This document shows positions 8,350-16,963 of a stretch of 64,000 bases of DNA, one piece after another (positions within the stretch are counted from its first letter, which is position 1; each line of letters begins with the position of its first letter). The stretch is taken from NCBI RefSeq assembly GCF_900110275.1, contig NZ_FODC01000006.1, forward strand, positions 124,001-188,000, written 5' to 3'. The stretch is from Duganella sp. CF517 (GTDB taxonomy: Bacteria; Pseudomonadota; Gammaproteobacteria; Burkholderiales; Burkholderiaceae_D). The notes under the pieces were generated by a model that had not been told where the DNA came from, ran no database searches, and saw only the letters and a list, made by a program, of their open reading frames with translations. A program made the translations under genes and the position numbers.

Positions 8350-9324
8350 TCATGCAGGCTTCTTGTTGCCGAGCTTGGCGACGATTTCGCCGATGATTCC
8401 GCGGCGGAATAACAACACGCAAACGATGAAGATCAGGCCGATCACCATGGTGACGGCTTCGCCGATGGTGTTGAACCATTCGATGCCGGTCAGCCGCGTC
8501 AGGGCGATGCCCCAGTCGCCCAGCTTGTTCTCCAGCATGATGATGATCACCGCGCCGAGGATCGGACCGGCCAGCGTGCCCATGCCGCCCACCAGGGTCA
8601 TCAGGATCACCAGGCCCGACATCGTCCAGTGGACGTCGGTCAGCGTTTCGAAGCCCTGCACCAGCACCTTGGTCGAGCCGGCCAGACCGGCCAGCGCGGC
8701 CGACAGCACGAAGGCCAGCAGCTTGTACTTGTCGACGTCGTAGCCCAGCGAGATGGCGCGCGGTTCGTTCTCCTTGATCGCCTTGAGCACCTGGCCGAAC
8801 GGCGAGTGGACGATGCGCACGATCAGCGCGAACGCCAACACGGCGATGGCCAGCACGAAGAAGTACAGCGTGGTGTCGTTGGAGAGGTCGATCACGCCCA
8901 GCAGTTTTCCACGTGGAACGCCTTGCAGGCCGTCCTCGCCGCCGGTGAATTCCCCGGCGCTGAGGGCGCCGAAGAACACCATCTGCGCCAGCGCCAGCGT
9001 GATCATCGAGAAGTAGATGCCCTGGCGGCGGATCGCCAGCCCGCCCATCACCAGGCCCAGCAAGGCGGCGCCGACCACGCCGGCGAGGATGCCGAGCTCG
9101 GTCGGCCAGCCCCACACCTTGAGCGCGTTGCCGGCCACGTAGCCGGCGCCGCCGAAGAAGGCGGCGTGGCCGAACGACAGCAGCCCCGTGAAGCCGATCA
9201 GCAGGTTGAAGGCGCAGGCGAACAGCACAAAGCACAGCAGCTTGGCCAGGAACACCGGATAGCCGATGAACGGTGCCGACAGCGCGATCGCCAATGCGAT
9301 GGTGTAACCGATTTTCTTGTCCAT
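8350..9324 (-). CDS. livM: LivM-type branched-chain amino acid / amide ABC permease
   Basis: Integral membrane subunit (324 aa) of a HAAT-family importer. About nine to ten hydrophobic segments are visible and the FTGLLSFGHAAFFGGAGYV motif near residues 45-63 is the conserved LivM/LivH signature. It starts 9 bp after livH with a strong GGGAGGGACGG ribosome-binding site and is last in the livG-livF-livK-livH-livM operon. A degenerate parS-like sequence (8905-8920) lies inside the gene. Confidence 0.93.
   Translation of the reverse strand: MDKKIGYTIALAIALSAPFIGYPVFLAKLLCFVLFACAFNLLIGFTGLLSFGHAAFFGGAGYVAGNALKVWGWPTELGILAGVVGAALLGLVMGGLAIRRQGIYFSMITLALAQMVFFGALSAGEFTGGEDGLQGVPRGKLLGVIDLSNDTTLYFFVLAIAVLAFALIVRIVHSPFGQVLKAIKENEPRAISLGYDVDKYKLLAFVLSAALAGLAGSTKVLVQGFETLTDVHWTMSGLVILMTLVGGMGTLAGPILGAVIIIMLENKLGDWGIALTRLTGIEWFNTIGEAVTMVIGLIFIVCVLLFRRGIIGEIVAKLGNKKPA
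8905..8920. promoter_or_regulatory. Candidate intragenic parS variant
   Basis: TTTTCCACGTGGAACG inside livM matches the 16-bp parS palindrome at 14 of 16 positions (differences at positions 2 and 16). ParB sites inside coding regions near the origin are common in other bacteria; function here is inferred. Confidence 0.45.
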
Positions 9325-9333
9325 CCGTCCCTC

Positions 9334-10218
9334 CTATTTTTCTTTACCGAACAAACCAGCGGGACGGATCAGCAGCACGACCACCATCACGAGGAACACC
9401 ACCGTCGACGAGAACGGCGCATACACGACCTTGGTCAAGCCTTCGATCACGCCCAGGCCCAGGCCGGTGAGGATCGAGCCCATGATCGAGCCCATGCCGC
9501 CGATCACCACAACGGCGAATACGACGATAATCAGGTTCTGACCCATCAGGGGCTGCACCTGGATGATCGGGGCCGCCAGCACCCCTGCAAAGCCCGCCAA
9601 AGCGACGCCGAAGCCATAGGTGAGCGTGACCATCAGCGGCACGTTGATGCCGAACGCTTCGACCAGCTTCGGATTCTCGGTGCCGGCGCGCAAATAGGCG
9701 CCCAGTTTGGTCTTTTCGATGACGTACCAGGTGGCCAGGCAGACCACCACGGAGGCGACCACCACCCAGGCGCGGTAGTTCGGCATCACCATGAAGCCGA
9801 GGTCGGTGGCGCCGGCCAGCGCGTCGGGCACCTGGAACGGCTGGCCCGAGACGCCGTAGAATGAGCGGAACACGCCTTCGACCAGCAAGGTGATGCCGAA
9901 CGTCAACAGCAAGCCGTACAGGTGATCGAGCTTGTACAGATGGCGCAGCATGGTCTTTTCGATAACGATGCCGAACACGCCGATGAGCAGCGGCGCCAGC
10001 ACCAGCATGGTCCAGTAGTTCAGACCGAAATAAGTCATCCCCATCCAGGCCACGAAGGCGCCCATCATGTACAGGGCGCCGTGGGAAAAGTTAATAACGT
10101 TGAGAAGGCCAAAGATGACGGCCAGGCCGAGTGACAGCATCGCGTAGAACGAGCCGTTCACCAGCCCCAGCAGTAGCTGGCTCATCCATACGCTCAAGGG
10201 ATAGCCGAAAATTTCCAT
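9334..10218 (-). CDS. livH: LivH-type branched-chain amino acid / amide ABC permease
   Basis: Membrane subunit of 294 aa partnering LivM. The N-terminal LLLGLVNGSFYAMLSLGLAV and FGLLNVINFSHGALYMMGAF segments are diagnostic of LivH. The start is the ATG of MEIFGYPLSVW; the longer reading upstream has Cys/Arg/Pro-rich shadow composition and covers the stem-loop between livK and livH. The C-terminus ends VLLIRPAGLFGKEK, as is usual for the family. Confidence 0.93.
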   Translation of the reverse strand: MEIFGYPLSVWMSQLLLGLVNGSFYAMLSLGLAVIFGLLNVINFSHGALYMMGAFVAWMGMTYFGLNYWTMLVLAPLLIGVFGIVIEKTMLRHLYKLDHLYGLLLTFGITLLVEGVFRSFYGVSGQPFQVPDALAGATDLGFMVMPNYRAWVVVASVVVCLATWYVIEKTKLGAYLRAGTENPKLVEAFGINVPLMVTLTYGFGVALAGFAGVLAAPIIQVQPLMGQNLIIVVFAVVVIGGMGSIMGSILTGLGLGVIEGLTKVVYAPFSSTVVFLVMVVVLLIRPAGLFGKEK

Positions 10219-10306
10219 GAGATCACAGTCTAAAGAGCACCCGGCCGGACGGCGAGGCGGAATAAGAGGACAAGAAGGACAAGCACAAGAACCGACACAC
10301 CGGACA

Positions 10307-10345
10307 GGCCGGCGCTTCGCCACGCGGAGTGGCGCTGCGCCGGCC
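10307..10345 (-). promoter_or_regulatory. Large stem-loop between livK and livH
   Basis: Nine-bp outer stem GGCCGGCGC / GCGCCGGCC enclosing an inner GCCAC / GTGGC stem with a 5-nt loop, and no T tract on either side. Position inside the operon just after the solute-binding-protein gene suggests an mRNA-stabilising or attenuating structure that keeps livK transcript above the permease messages. Confidence 0.65.
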
Positions 10346-10361
10346 CTGTGCACAACTCAGC

Positions 10362-11570
10362 TTATTTCCACAGGCTGCATTTGGTTTCGGCCTTGGTGGC
10401 GTACGCCTGGTCGCCCGGAATGGTGGCCACGACCTTGTAGTAATCCCACGGATATTTCGATTCCGACGGCTTCTTCACTTCCATCAGGTACATGTCGTGC
10501 ACCATGCGGCCGTCCGGACGGATCACGCCGTTCTTGGCGAACATGTCGTTGATCTTGTTGGCCTTCAGATGCGCCATGACCTTGTCGGCGTCGTCCGTCC
10601 CCACGGCCTTGACCGCTTTGAGGTAGTTGGCGGCGGCCGAATAGTCGGCCGCCTGCAGCATCGACGGCGACTTTTTCATCTTGGCGAAGTAACGCTTCGA
10701 CCAGTCGCGCGTTTCCTGGTTCTGGTCCCAGTACCAGCCGTCGGTCAGATACATGCCCTGCGTCAGGTTCAGGCCCAGCGAATGGATATCGTTGATGAAG
10801 ATCAGCAAGCCGGCCAGCTTCATCTTCTTGGTGATGCCGAATTCGTTGGCGGCCTTGATCGAATTGATCGCGTCGCCGCCGGCGTTGGCCAGGCCGAGGA
10901 TCTGCGCGCCCGACGATTGCGCCTGCAGCAGGAAGGACGAGAAGTCCGACGCCGACAACGGGTGCTTGACCGAACCGAGCACCTTGCCGCCGGCGGCCTT
11001 GACCACATCGGCCGTGTCCTTCTCCAGCGACTGGCCGAACGCGTAGTCGGCCGTCATGAAGTACCAGCTCTTGCCGCCCTGCTTGACGATGGCGCCGCCG
11101 GTGCCGCGCGCCAGCGCGATGGTGTCGTAGGCGTAGTGCACGGTGTAAGGCGTGCATTCCTCGTTGGTCAAACGGGCCGAGCCGGCGCCGATCGAGATGA
11201 AGACCTTTTTCTTTTCCGCGGCGACCTTGGCCATGGCCAGGTTGGCGCCGGAGTTGGTGCCGCCGATCAGCATGTCGACGCCCTGCTGGTCGAACCATTC
11301 GCGCGCCTTGGAGGCGGCGATGTCGGCCTTGTTCTGGTGGTCGGCGGAGATGAACTCCACCTTCTTGCCGGCGAGGACGACGCCGGCGTCCGCGATCGCC
11401 ATTTTGATCGCCTCGGCGCCGCCGGCGCCGTCGATATCCGTGTACAGGCCGGACATGTCGGTGATCATGCCGATCTTGATGGTGTCGCCGGAAACCTGCG
11501 CTTGCGCGGCGAAGGACAGCCCCAGCGCGCAGACGGCGGTGGCGGCGAGGGTGATAGCTTTGAGTTTCAT
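10362..11570 (-). CDS. livK: LivK-type periplasmic substrate-binding protein
   Basis: Solute-binding protein of 402 aa for the ABC importer. A Sec signal peptide (MKLKAITLAATAVCALGLSF, cleavage after AQA near residue 24) precedes a Peripla_BP_6 fold starting GDTIKIGMITDMSGLYTDIDG. Other family marks are LIGGTNSGANLAMAKVAAE and WYFMTADYAFGQSLEKD. This subfamily, found widely in betaproteobacteria, binds amino acids, amides or aromatic acids; the ligand is not evident. It lies between the ATPase genes and livH, with a strong stem-loop behind it. Confidence 0.93.
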   Translation of the reverse strand: MKLKAITLAATAVCALGLSFAAQAQVSGDTIKIGMITDMSGLYTDIDGAGGAEAIKMAIADAGVVLAGKKVEFISADHQNKADIAASKAREWFDQQGVDMLIGGTNSGANLAMAKVAAEKKKVFISIGAGSARLTNEECTPYTVHYAYDTIALARGTGGAIVKQGGKSWYFMTADYAFGQSLEKDTADVVKAAGGKVLGSVKHPLSASDFSSFLLQAQSSGAQILGLANAGGDAINSIKAANEFGITKKMKLAGLLIFINDIHSLGLNLTQGMYLTDGWYWDQNQETRDWSKRYFAKMKKSPSMLQAADYSAAANYLKAVKAVGTDDADKVMAHLKANKINDMFAKNGVIRPDGRMVHDMYLMEVKKPSESKYPWDYYKVVATIPGDQAYATKAETKCSLWK

Positions 11571-11633
11571 TTTGTCTCCGTTCGAATAGTCGTGATTTAA
11601 ATTTGTATGGTCACAGAACGATGAAGTGCATAT

Positions 11634-12344
11634 CTACACGCCAAGCAGCTCGGTCAGCACCGGCATCTTGTCGCTCAATTCCGATGAAACAAAAGTCTCG
11701 ACGATCTGACCGTGTTCCATCACATAAAACCGGTCCGCCAGCGGCGCGGCGAACCGGAAATTCTGTTCCACCATGACGATGGTGTAGCCCTTCGATTTGA
11801 GGGTGGTGATCATGCGCGCCAGGCCTTGCACGATGACCGGCGCCAGGCCTTCCGAAATTTCGTCGAGCAACAACAAACGCGCGCCGGTGCGCAGGATGCG
11901 CGCCACCGCCAGCATCTGTTGCTCGCCGCCCGACAGGCGCGTGCCCTGGCTGTGCTTGCGCTCTTCCAGGTTGGGGAACATCGCGTAGATTTCCTTGATC
12001 GACATACCCTTTTCGCCGGTCGACAATTGCGGCGGCAGCAGCAGGTTTTCCTCGGTCGACAGCGAGGCGAAAATGCCGCGCTCCTCCGGGCAATAACCGA
12101 CGCCGAGGTGGGCGATTTTATGCGTCGGCAAACCGATCGCCTCGACGCCGTTGATCTTGATCGAGCCCTTGCGCGCGCCGGTCAATCCCATGATGGCGCG
12201 CAAGGTGGTGGTGCGGCCGGCGCCGTTACGGCCCAGCAGTGTCACCACTTCGCCGGGCTGCACCGTCAGGTTGACGTCGTGCAGGATGTGCGATTCGCCG
12301 TACCAGGTTTGCAGGTTGGAGATTTGCAGGGCGGCCGTCATCAA
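11634..12344 (-). CDS. livF: LivF-type ABC ATPase with an Arg in place of the Walker A Lys
   Basis: ATPase subunit of 236 aa. The P-loop reads LLGRNGAGRTTTLRAIMG, so the invariant lysine of GxxGxGKT is arginine; the codon is CGC. The signature LSGGEQQMLAVAR, Walker B LLLLDEISEGLAP and switch histidine region (MVEQNF) are intact. LivF normally pairs with LivG in a heterodimer, and LivG here has a canonical P-loop, so one composite site may be slow or regulatory. Its start overlaps the livG stop (ATGA). Confidence 0.93.
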   Translation of the reverse strand: MMTAALQISNLQTWYGESHILHDVNLTVQPGEVVTLLGRNGAGRTTTLRAIMGLTGARKGSIKINGVEAIGLPTHKIAHLGVGYCPEERGIFASLSTEENLLLPPQLSTGEKGMSIKEIYAMFPNLEERKHSQGTRLSGGEQQMLAVARILRTGARLLLLDEISEGLAPVIVQGLARMITTLKSKGYTIVMVEQNFRFAAPLADRFYVMEHGQIVETFVSSELSDKMPVLTELLGV

Positions 12345-13111
12345 TGGGCTCCTTCCAGCTCGGCCGCTTCGGTGCCCATGTACGCTTCCATCACTTGCGG
12401 ATTGCGCGACACCTCGGCATAAGTGCCTTCGGCCAGCATGGCGCCGCGCTGCAAAACGGAGATCTTGTCGCAGATGCCGGAGACGACTTTCATATTGTGT
12501 TCGACCATCAAAATGGTGCGGCCGGCCGAGACTTTTTTAATGAGGTCGGTCACGCGGTGCACATCCTCGTGGCCCATGCCCTGCGTCGGTTCATCGAGCA
12601 GCATCAGCTCCGGCTCCATCGCCAGGGTGGTGGCGATCTCCAAAGCGCGCTTGCGCCCGTAAGGCATATCGACGGTGACGGTGTCGGCGAACTCGGTCAG
12701 GTCGACCTCGGCCAGCAGTTGCATGGCGCGGTCGTTAAGCCTGTCCAACGCGCGTTCGCTCTGCCAGAAATGGAAGCTGGTGCCCAGCTGGCGCTGCAAG
12801 CCGATGCGGACATTCTGCAGCACCGTCAGATGGGGAAACACCGCCGAAATCTGAAACGAACGGATCACGCCCATGCGGGCGATCTGCGCCGGCTTGGCCG
12901 CGGTGATGTCTTTGTCGTTGAACAGGATCTGGCCCGAAGTCGGCACCAGGAATTTCGTGAGCAGATTAAAGCATGTGGTTTTACCGGCGCCGTTGGGGCC
13001 GATCAGCGCGTGGATATGACCGCGCTGCACTTTCAAGTTGACGTCGTTGACCGCAGTAAAACCTCTGAACTGCTTGGTCAAGTTCTTCGTTTCCAAGATA
13101 ACACCGGACAT
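12341..13111 (-). CDS. livG: LivG-type ABC ATPase
   Basis: First gene of the operon, 256 aa from MSGVILETKNLTKQFRGF. Walker A is HALIGPNGAGKTTCFNLLTK, Walker B LMLLDEPTQGMGHEDV, followed by MVEHNM with the switch histidine; the LSGGQ signature is replaced by DMPYGRKRALEIATTLA, as is usual in LivG. The start is chosen for the GGGAGACAGG ribosome-binding site; a longer reading adds nine residues. A good sigma70 promoter lies about 45 bp upstream. Confidence 0.94.
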   Translation of the reverse strand: MSGVILETKNLTKQFRGFTAVNDVNLKVQRGHIHALIGPNGAGKTTCFNLLTKFLVPTSGQILFNDKDITAAKPAQIARMGVIRSFQISAVFPHLTVLQNVRIGLQRQLGTSFHFWQSERALDRLNDRAMQLLAEVDLTEFADTVTVDMPYGRKRALEIATTLAMEPELMLLDEPTQGMGHEDVHRVTDLIKKVSAGRTILMVEHNMKVVSGICDKISVLQRGAMLAEGTYAEVSRNPQVMEAYMGTEAAELEGAH

Positions 13112-13156
13112 CCTGTCTCCCTTGCTTTTATGGTTCAAGGTACTAAATTTTTTTAG

Positions 13157-13185
13157 ATCATACAGAGTAAAAAATTAGCTAACAA
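13157..13185 (-). promoter_or_regulatory. Predicted sigma70 promoter of the liv operon
   Basis: On the minus strand TTGTTA (13185-13180) and TATGAT (13162-13157) are separated by exactly 17 bp of AT-rich DNA, 46 bp upstream of the livG start codon. Confidence 0.65.
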
Positions 13186-13235
13186 TACAGTATAACTACT
13201 ACTTACTTTTGATCTAGCGCTAACAAGCGGCCCCA

Positions 13236-14879
13236 TTATTTCAAGCCTGAACGGATCATTTCTGAAGCTTTTTCGGCGATCATGATGGTGGGAGAATTGG
13301 TATTTCCGGATGTGATAAAGGGCATGATGGATGCGTCCACAACGCGCAAGCCGGCGACGCCGATGACACGCAATTGGCTATCGACGACGGCGGTGGGATC
13401 GTCGGTGCGGCCCATCTTGCAGGTGCCGACCGGATGGAAGATGGTGGTGCCGATATGGCCCGCCGCCTCCGCGAGTTCTTCCTCGGTGCGGTAGTGGATG
13501 CCGGGCTTGTATTCTTCGGGCGAGAACTTGCCCAGCGCGGGCGCGGCGACGATTTGGCGCGTCAATGTCAGCGCCGCCGCCGCCACCTTGCGGTCCTCGA
13601 CGGTGCTCAAATACATCGGCGAAATCTTGGGAGGCGCGTACGAATCGGCACCGGCGATATGCACGTGGCCGCGCGATGTCGGACGCAGGTTGCAGACGCT
13701 GGCGGTGAACGCGGGGAAGGCGTGCAAAGGGTCGCCGAATTTTTCCAGCGACAACGGTTGCACATGGTATTGAAGATTGGGCGTGGGCTGGCCGGCGTCG
13801 GAGCGCGCGAACGCGCCCAGCTGCGACGGCGCCATCGACATCGGACCGCTCTGGAACATCGCATACTCGAGGCCGATTTTCATCTTGCCGAACCAGTTGG
13901 ACGCCAGCGTGTTCAACGTGCGGGCACCGCCGCCGAGCTTGTAAATCATGCGCAGTTGCAGATGGTCCTGCAGGTTTTCACCGACGCCGGGCAGGTCGGC
14001 CAGCGGCGCGATGCCGTGGTGCAGCAGCTTGGCGGCCGAGCCGATTCCGGAGCATTGCAAAATCTGCGGCGAGCCAACGGCGCCAGCGGCCAGCAGGGTT
14101 TCTTTCGCGGCCAACGCCTGGTATTTGGTGCCGCCGCCGGTGAAAATCACGCCTTTGCAGACCGGACCCTGGTCGCTCATTTCTATCTGTAAGCGTTCCA
14201 CGTGGCAGCCGGTCATGACCGTCAGATTCGGGCGGCCGGAGACCGGCTTGAGGAACGCCTTCGCCGTGTTCCAGCGGATGCCGCGTTTTTGATTGACCTC
14301 GAAATAGCCGCAGCCGGCGTTGTCGCCGCGATTGAAATCGTCGACCTTCGCGATGCCGGTTTGTTCGGCCGCGTCGCGGAACGCGTCCAGTATCTGCCAG
14401 GACAGACGCTGTTTTTCCACGCGCCACGGACCGCCGGTGCCGTGCTCCGCCGACGCACCGCCGTGATAATCCTCGCTCTTTTTAAATAGCGGCAGCACCT
14501 GGTCCCAGCGCCAGCTGGCGTCGTCCGTCAGATCGGCCCAGCGGTTGTAGTCTTCCGCCTGGCCGCGCATATAAATCATGCCATTGATGGACGAGCTTCC
14601 GCCCAGCACTTTGCCGCGCGGGTACAGCAGGCTGCGCCCGTTGAGGCCGGCGTCGGCCTCGGTGCGGAACATCCAGTCGGTGCGCGGATTGTCAATGCAA
14701 TGCAGATAGCCGACCGGGATATGGATCCACACATAATCGTCCCGGCCGCCGGCCTCGATCAGCAGGACGTCGACGTTCCTGTCGGCGCTTAAACGGTTCG
14801 CCAATACGCAGCCAGCCGAGCCTGCCCCAATGATGATGTAATCGTAGTCGCCTGCTGATTCCAAAAACTGCTCCTCCAA
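13236..14879 (-). CDS. GMC-family FAD oxidoreductase (choline dehydrogenase-like)
   Basis: Flavoenzyme of 547 aa oxidising an alcohol. The ADP-binding motif YDYIIIGAGSAGCVLANRLS is at residues 13-32 with the FAD glutamate in LLIEAGG; GMC signature 1 is PRGKVLGGSSSINGMIYMRG near 87-106, and signature 2 AAGAVGSPQILQCSGIG is near 265-281. The catalytic HPVGTCKMG and the C-terminal NTNSPTIMIAEKAS are intact. The substrate is unknown; neighbours (nitronate monooxygenase, amino acid ABC transporter) do not settle it. Confidence 0.94.
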   Translation of the reverse strand: MEEQFLESAGDYDYIIIGAGSAGCVLANRLSADRNVDVLLIEAGGRDDYVWIHIPVGYLHCIDNPRTDWMFRTEADAGLNGRSLLYPRGKVLGGSSSINGMIYMRGQAEDYNRWADLTDDASWRWDQVLPLFKKSEDYHGGASAEHGTGGPWRVEKQRLSWQILDAFRDAAEQTGIAKVDDFNRGDNAGCGYFEVNQKRGIRWNTAKAFLKPVSGRPNLTVMTGCHVERLQIEMSDQGPVCKGVIFTGGGTKYQALAAKETLLAAGAVGSPQILQCSGIGSAAKLLHHGIAPLADLPGVGENLQDHLQLRMIYKLGGGARTLNTLASNWFGKMKIGLEYAMFQSGPMSMAPSQLGAFARSDAGQPTPNLQYHVQPLSLEKFGDPLHAFPAFTASVCNLRPTSRGHVHIAGADSYAPPKISPMYLSTVEDRKVAAAALTLTRQIVAAPALGKFSPEEYKPGIHYRTEEELAEAAGHIGTTIFHPVGTCKMGRTDDPTAVVDSQLRVIGVAGLRVVDASIMPFITSGNTNSPTIMIAEKASEMIRSGLK

Positions 14880-14932
14880 GGATGACTCGGTATGCCGGGG
14901 CGTTACGCTCTCTCGGCGGTCTCGGCCTTAGT

Positions 14933-15973
14933 CTACGCTGCGTTCATCTCCGATAGCAATGTTTCAACAAGCTTAGCGGCGGGCATCGGCCTGGCGCGTG
15001 CGACCCCGGTGCCGCACCATAACGACATCAGTTCGGTATCGCCGCGCTTGGCCGCTTCGGCGCGGATCGGCGTCGTTAGCGCATTTTGCACGGGATATGG
15101 AGGCAATTGGGCTTCCACCGGTTCCAACTCACGCATCAGGCGGTTCACCAGGCCGCGCGCGTAGCGGCCGGAAAAGGTGCGGGTGAGCCGGGTCGGATGG
15201 TCGCCGGCGGTCAACAACCGTTGTTTGTAGTGTGGATTAATTGCCGATTCGTCGGTCACCAGGAAGGCGGTTCCCATCTGTACGGCCTGCGCGCCCATGT
15301 TCAGCGCGCGCTTGATGTCGGCGCCGTCCATGATGCCGCCGGCGGCGATGACGGGAATATCCACCGCCGCGACTATCTGCGGCAGCAACTCGAAAGTTTT
15401 CAGGGTCGCATCTTCCTGCGCGCCGATGAAGGTGCCGCGATGGCCGCCCGACTCGGTGCCGGAAGCGATCACGGCATCGGCGCCCCTGCCCTGCCACGCG
15501 ACGGCTTCCTCGGCATGGGTGATTGTGCCGATCACGACAATACCGGCATCGTGCAAGCGCTGGATTTGCTCCGCGCTCAGGATGCCGAAAGTGAAGCTGG
15601 CGACGGCGGGGCGCAGTTCAATCAGCGCCTCGAATTGGGCGGCGAAATCCTCGCACCACTTGGCGGGTGTGGGTAATTCGCTCCAACCGAGCGACGACCA
15701 GAGCGGTTTCAGCCACTCGGCCGCCTGGGCGATGTCGGCCGGATCTGGCCGCGGAGTCTCCAACACGAAGAAGTTGAGGCAAAAAGGCTTGTCCGTCAAC
15801 GCGCGGATTTGCGCGGTCTGTTCGCGCATCGCCGCCGGAGAAAGTAACGAGCAAGCGAGGGAGCCGAGCGCTCCGGCGTTGGAGACCGCGGCGATCTGGG
15901 CCGGCGTATTGTTGCCGCCGGCAGTCGGCCCTTGAATGATTGGATGGGGAAAAACGGATGTCAGATTCATCAT
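14933..15973 (-). CDS. Nitronate monooxygenase (2-nitropropane dioxygenase family)
   Basis: FMN enzyme of about 346 aa that oxidises alkyl nitronates, often for detoxification of propionate-3-nitronate. IIQGPTAGGNNTPAQIAAVSNAGALGSLA at the N-terminus and DIPVIAAGGIMDGADIKRALNMGAQAVQMGTAFLVTDES are the FMN-phosphate-binding and family segments, with the catalytic-region ASGTESGGHRG between them. Start is at an ATG-ATG pair; an upstream GTG is possible. It is the last gene before the origin-like region, transcribed away from it. Confidence 0.9.
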   Translation of the reverse strand: MMNLTSVFPHPIIQGPTAGGNNTPAQIAAVSNAGALGSLACSLLSPAAMREQTAQIRALTDKPFCLNFFVLETPRPDPADIAQAAEWLKPLWSSLGWSELPTPAKWCEDFAAQFEALIELRPAVASFTFGILSAEQIQRLHDAGIVVIGTITHAEEAVAWQGRGADAVIASGTESGGHRGTFIGAQEDATLKTFELLPQIVAAVDIPVIAAGGIMDGADIKRALNMGAQAVQMGTAFLVTDESAINPHYKQRLLTAGDHPTRLTRTFSGRYARGLVNRLMRELEPVEAQLPPYPVQNALTTPIRAEAAKRGDTELMSLWCGTGVARARPMPAAKLVETLLSEMNAA

Positions 15974-15997
15974 ATTTCTCACTATAAGGCCCACTTA

Positions 15998-16232
15998 CCC
16001 CTGTGGATAAGTCTATGGATATCCACAGGCACGATATGTGAGTAAACAAAAAATTTCTGGGGAGCTGTTTTCTTATCCCAAAACAGTTCTTTCGTCATAC
16101 ACGGCTTACGAGCCTGCTTATGAAGTTCGTAAACGCCTGATTTTAATCCAAAATGAGGACTTATCCACAGAAAAGTGTCTACGTTAACAACTACTACTAT
16201 TTTTATATATACATCTTTAGAGTAAACCATAG
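15998..16232 (+). repeat. Origin module copy A
   Basis: Contains TGTGGATAA, then GGATATCCACAGG, TGTGAGTAA, a perfect box at 16161-16169, CTACTACTAT at 16191-16200, an AT run and AGTAAACCAT. The same elements recur in the same order about 547 bp further right. Confidence 0.82.
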
Positions 16233-16545
16233 TTCACGCGGCGCGAAGAAAACCCGGAAAACCAAGGGGCAAGCGCCTGAAGATCTGCGTTTCAAAAAAA
16301 AAAGGAAGTCGTGAGAAAGAAAGCAAGGCGGTGATCAACAAGCGACGACCTGCAAAACAAAAAAATTGCTATGCAGACACGTACGACGGATTTAAAGCGA
16401 CGGTCGCAATCGGCCATCGATGAGCCGTCGACGACGCTTGGCCGATGACGCTCTGCTAATCCGCTCTCGGTGCGTCGTTGAAAATTTTGGCACTGTGGCC
16501 GTAGTGGAGCGGCTCAACAGCCTAGAAAACCCTGCAAAACAATGC

Positions 16546-16782
16546 CACCTGTGCATAACTTACTGGATATCCACAGGATGAGTTGTGAGTAAGCACGAAG
16601 TTATCCAAGGGCCGACATTTTATACAGAATTGCTCCGTAAATCTTACAGCGCTTATGCAAGTGCTTATCTTTCGCGTAAACCAATGATTCGTAAACGTAT
16701 ACAGAACTTATCCACAGCTAAACTCCCGTTTACTACTACTACTATTTTTTATATATATCTTTGTAAACTACTAAACCATGAA
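16546..16782 (+). repeat. Origin module copy B
   Basis: Direct, diverged repeat of the first module: TGTGCATAA, GGATATCCACAGG, TGTGAGTAA, perfect box at 16708-16716, a longer trio tract at 16731-16744, an AT run and CTAAACCAT. Box-to-box offset is 547-548 bp for both landmarks compared. Confidence 0.82.
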
Positions 16783-16963
16783 AAGCGAAAAACAACCCCA
16801 AAACCCGGAAAAGCGCGGATTTCTGACGAAATCTGAGGCCCTCTTCGTGGGCAAAGACCGGTTTACACAGCAAAAAACGCCTTAAAATCGACCGTTTTTA
16901 GCTTTGCACTGTGGAGAACTCGCAGGAAGTCCACAGGCCCCACCCGAAAAACAGGAAAAAGAT

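Larger units (their letters stand above)
15998..16790. other. oriC: Candidate chromosomal replication origin (oriC), bipartite
   Basis: This gene-free stretch contains perfect DnaA boxes (TTATCCACA or complement) at 16002-16010, 16161-16169 and 16708-16716, and one-mismatch boxes at 16019-16027, 16550-16558 and 16567-16575. Two boxes are each followed, 15-21 bp later, by a DnaA-trio-like tract (16191-16200 and 16731-16744) that runs directly into an AT-rich run. Box, spacer, CTACTACTA trios and T/A-rich DNA is the layout of the basal unwinding system described for Bacillus oriC. The mnmG-rsmG-parAB genes and parS sites nearby support an origin-proximal position. dnaA is not in the window, so the call is inference. 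Confidence 0.8.

Noticed and set aside
13190..13210. CTACTACTTACT tract near the liv promoter, resembling DnaA-trios
   Set aside because: Only two trios and no DnaA box within reach, so not scored as an origin element.
14194..14209. CGTTCCACGTGGCAGC, parS-like
   Set aside because: Four mismatches, asymmetric, inside the GMC oxidoreductase gene.
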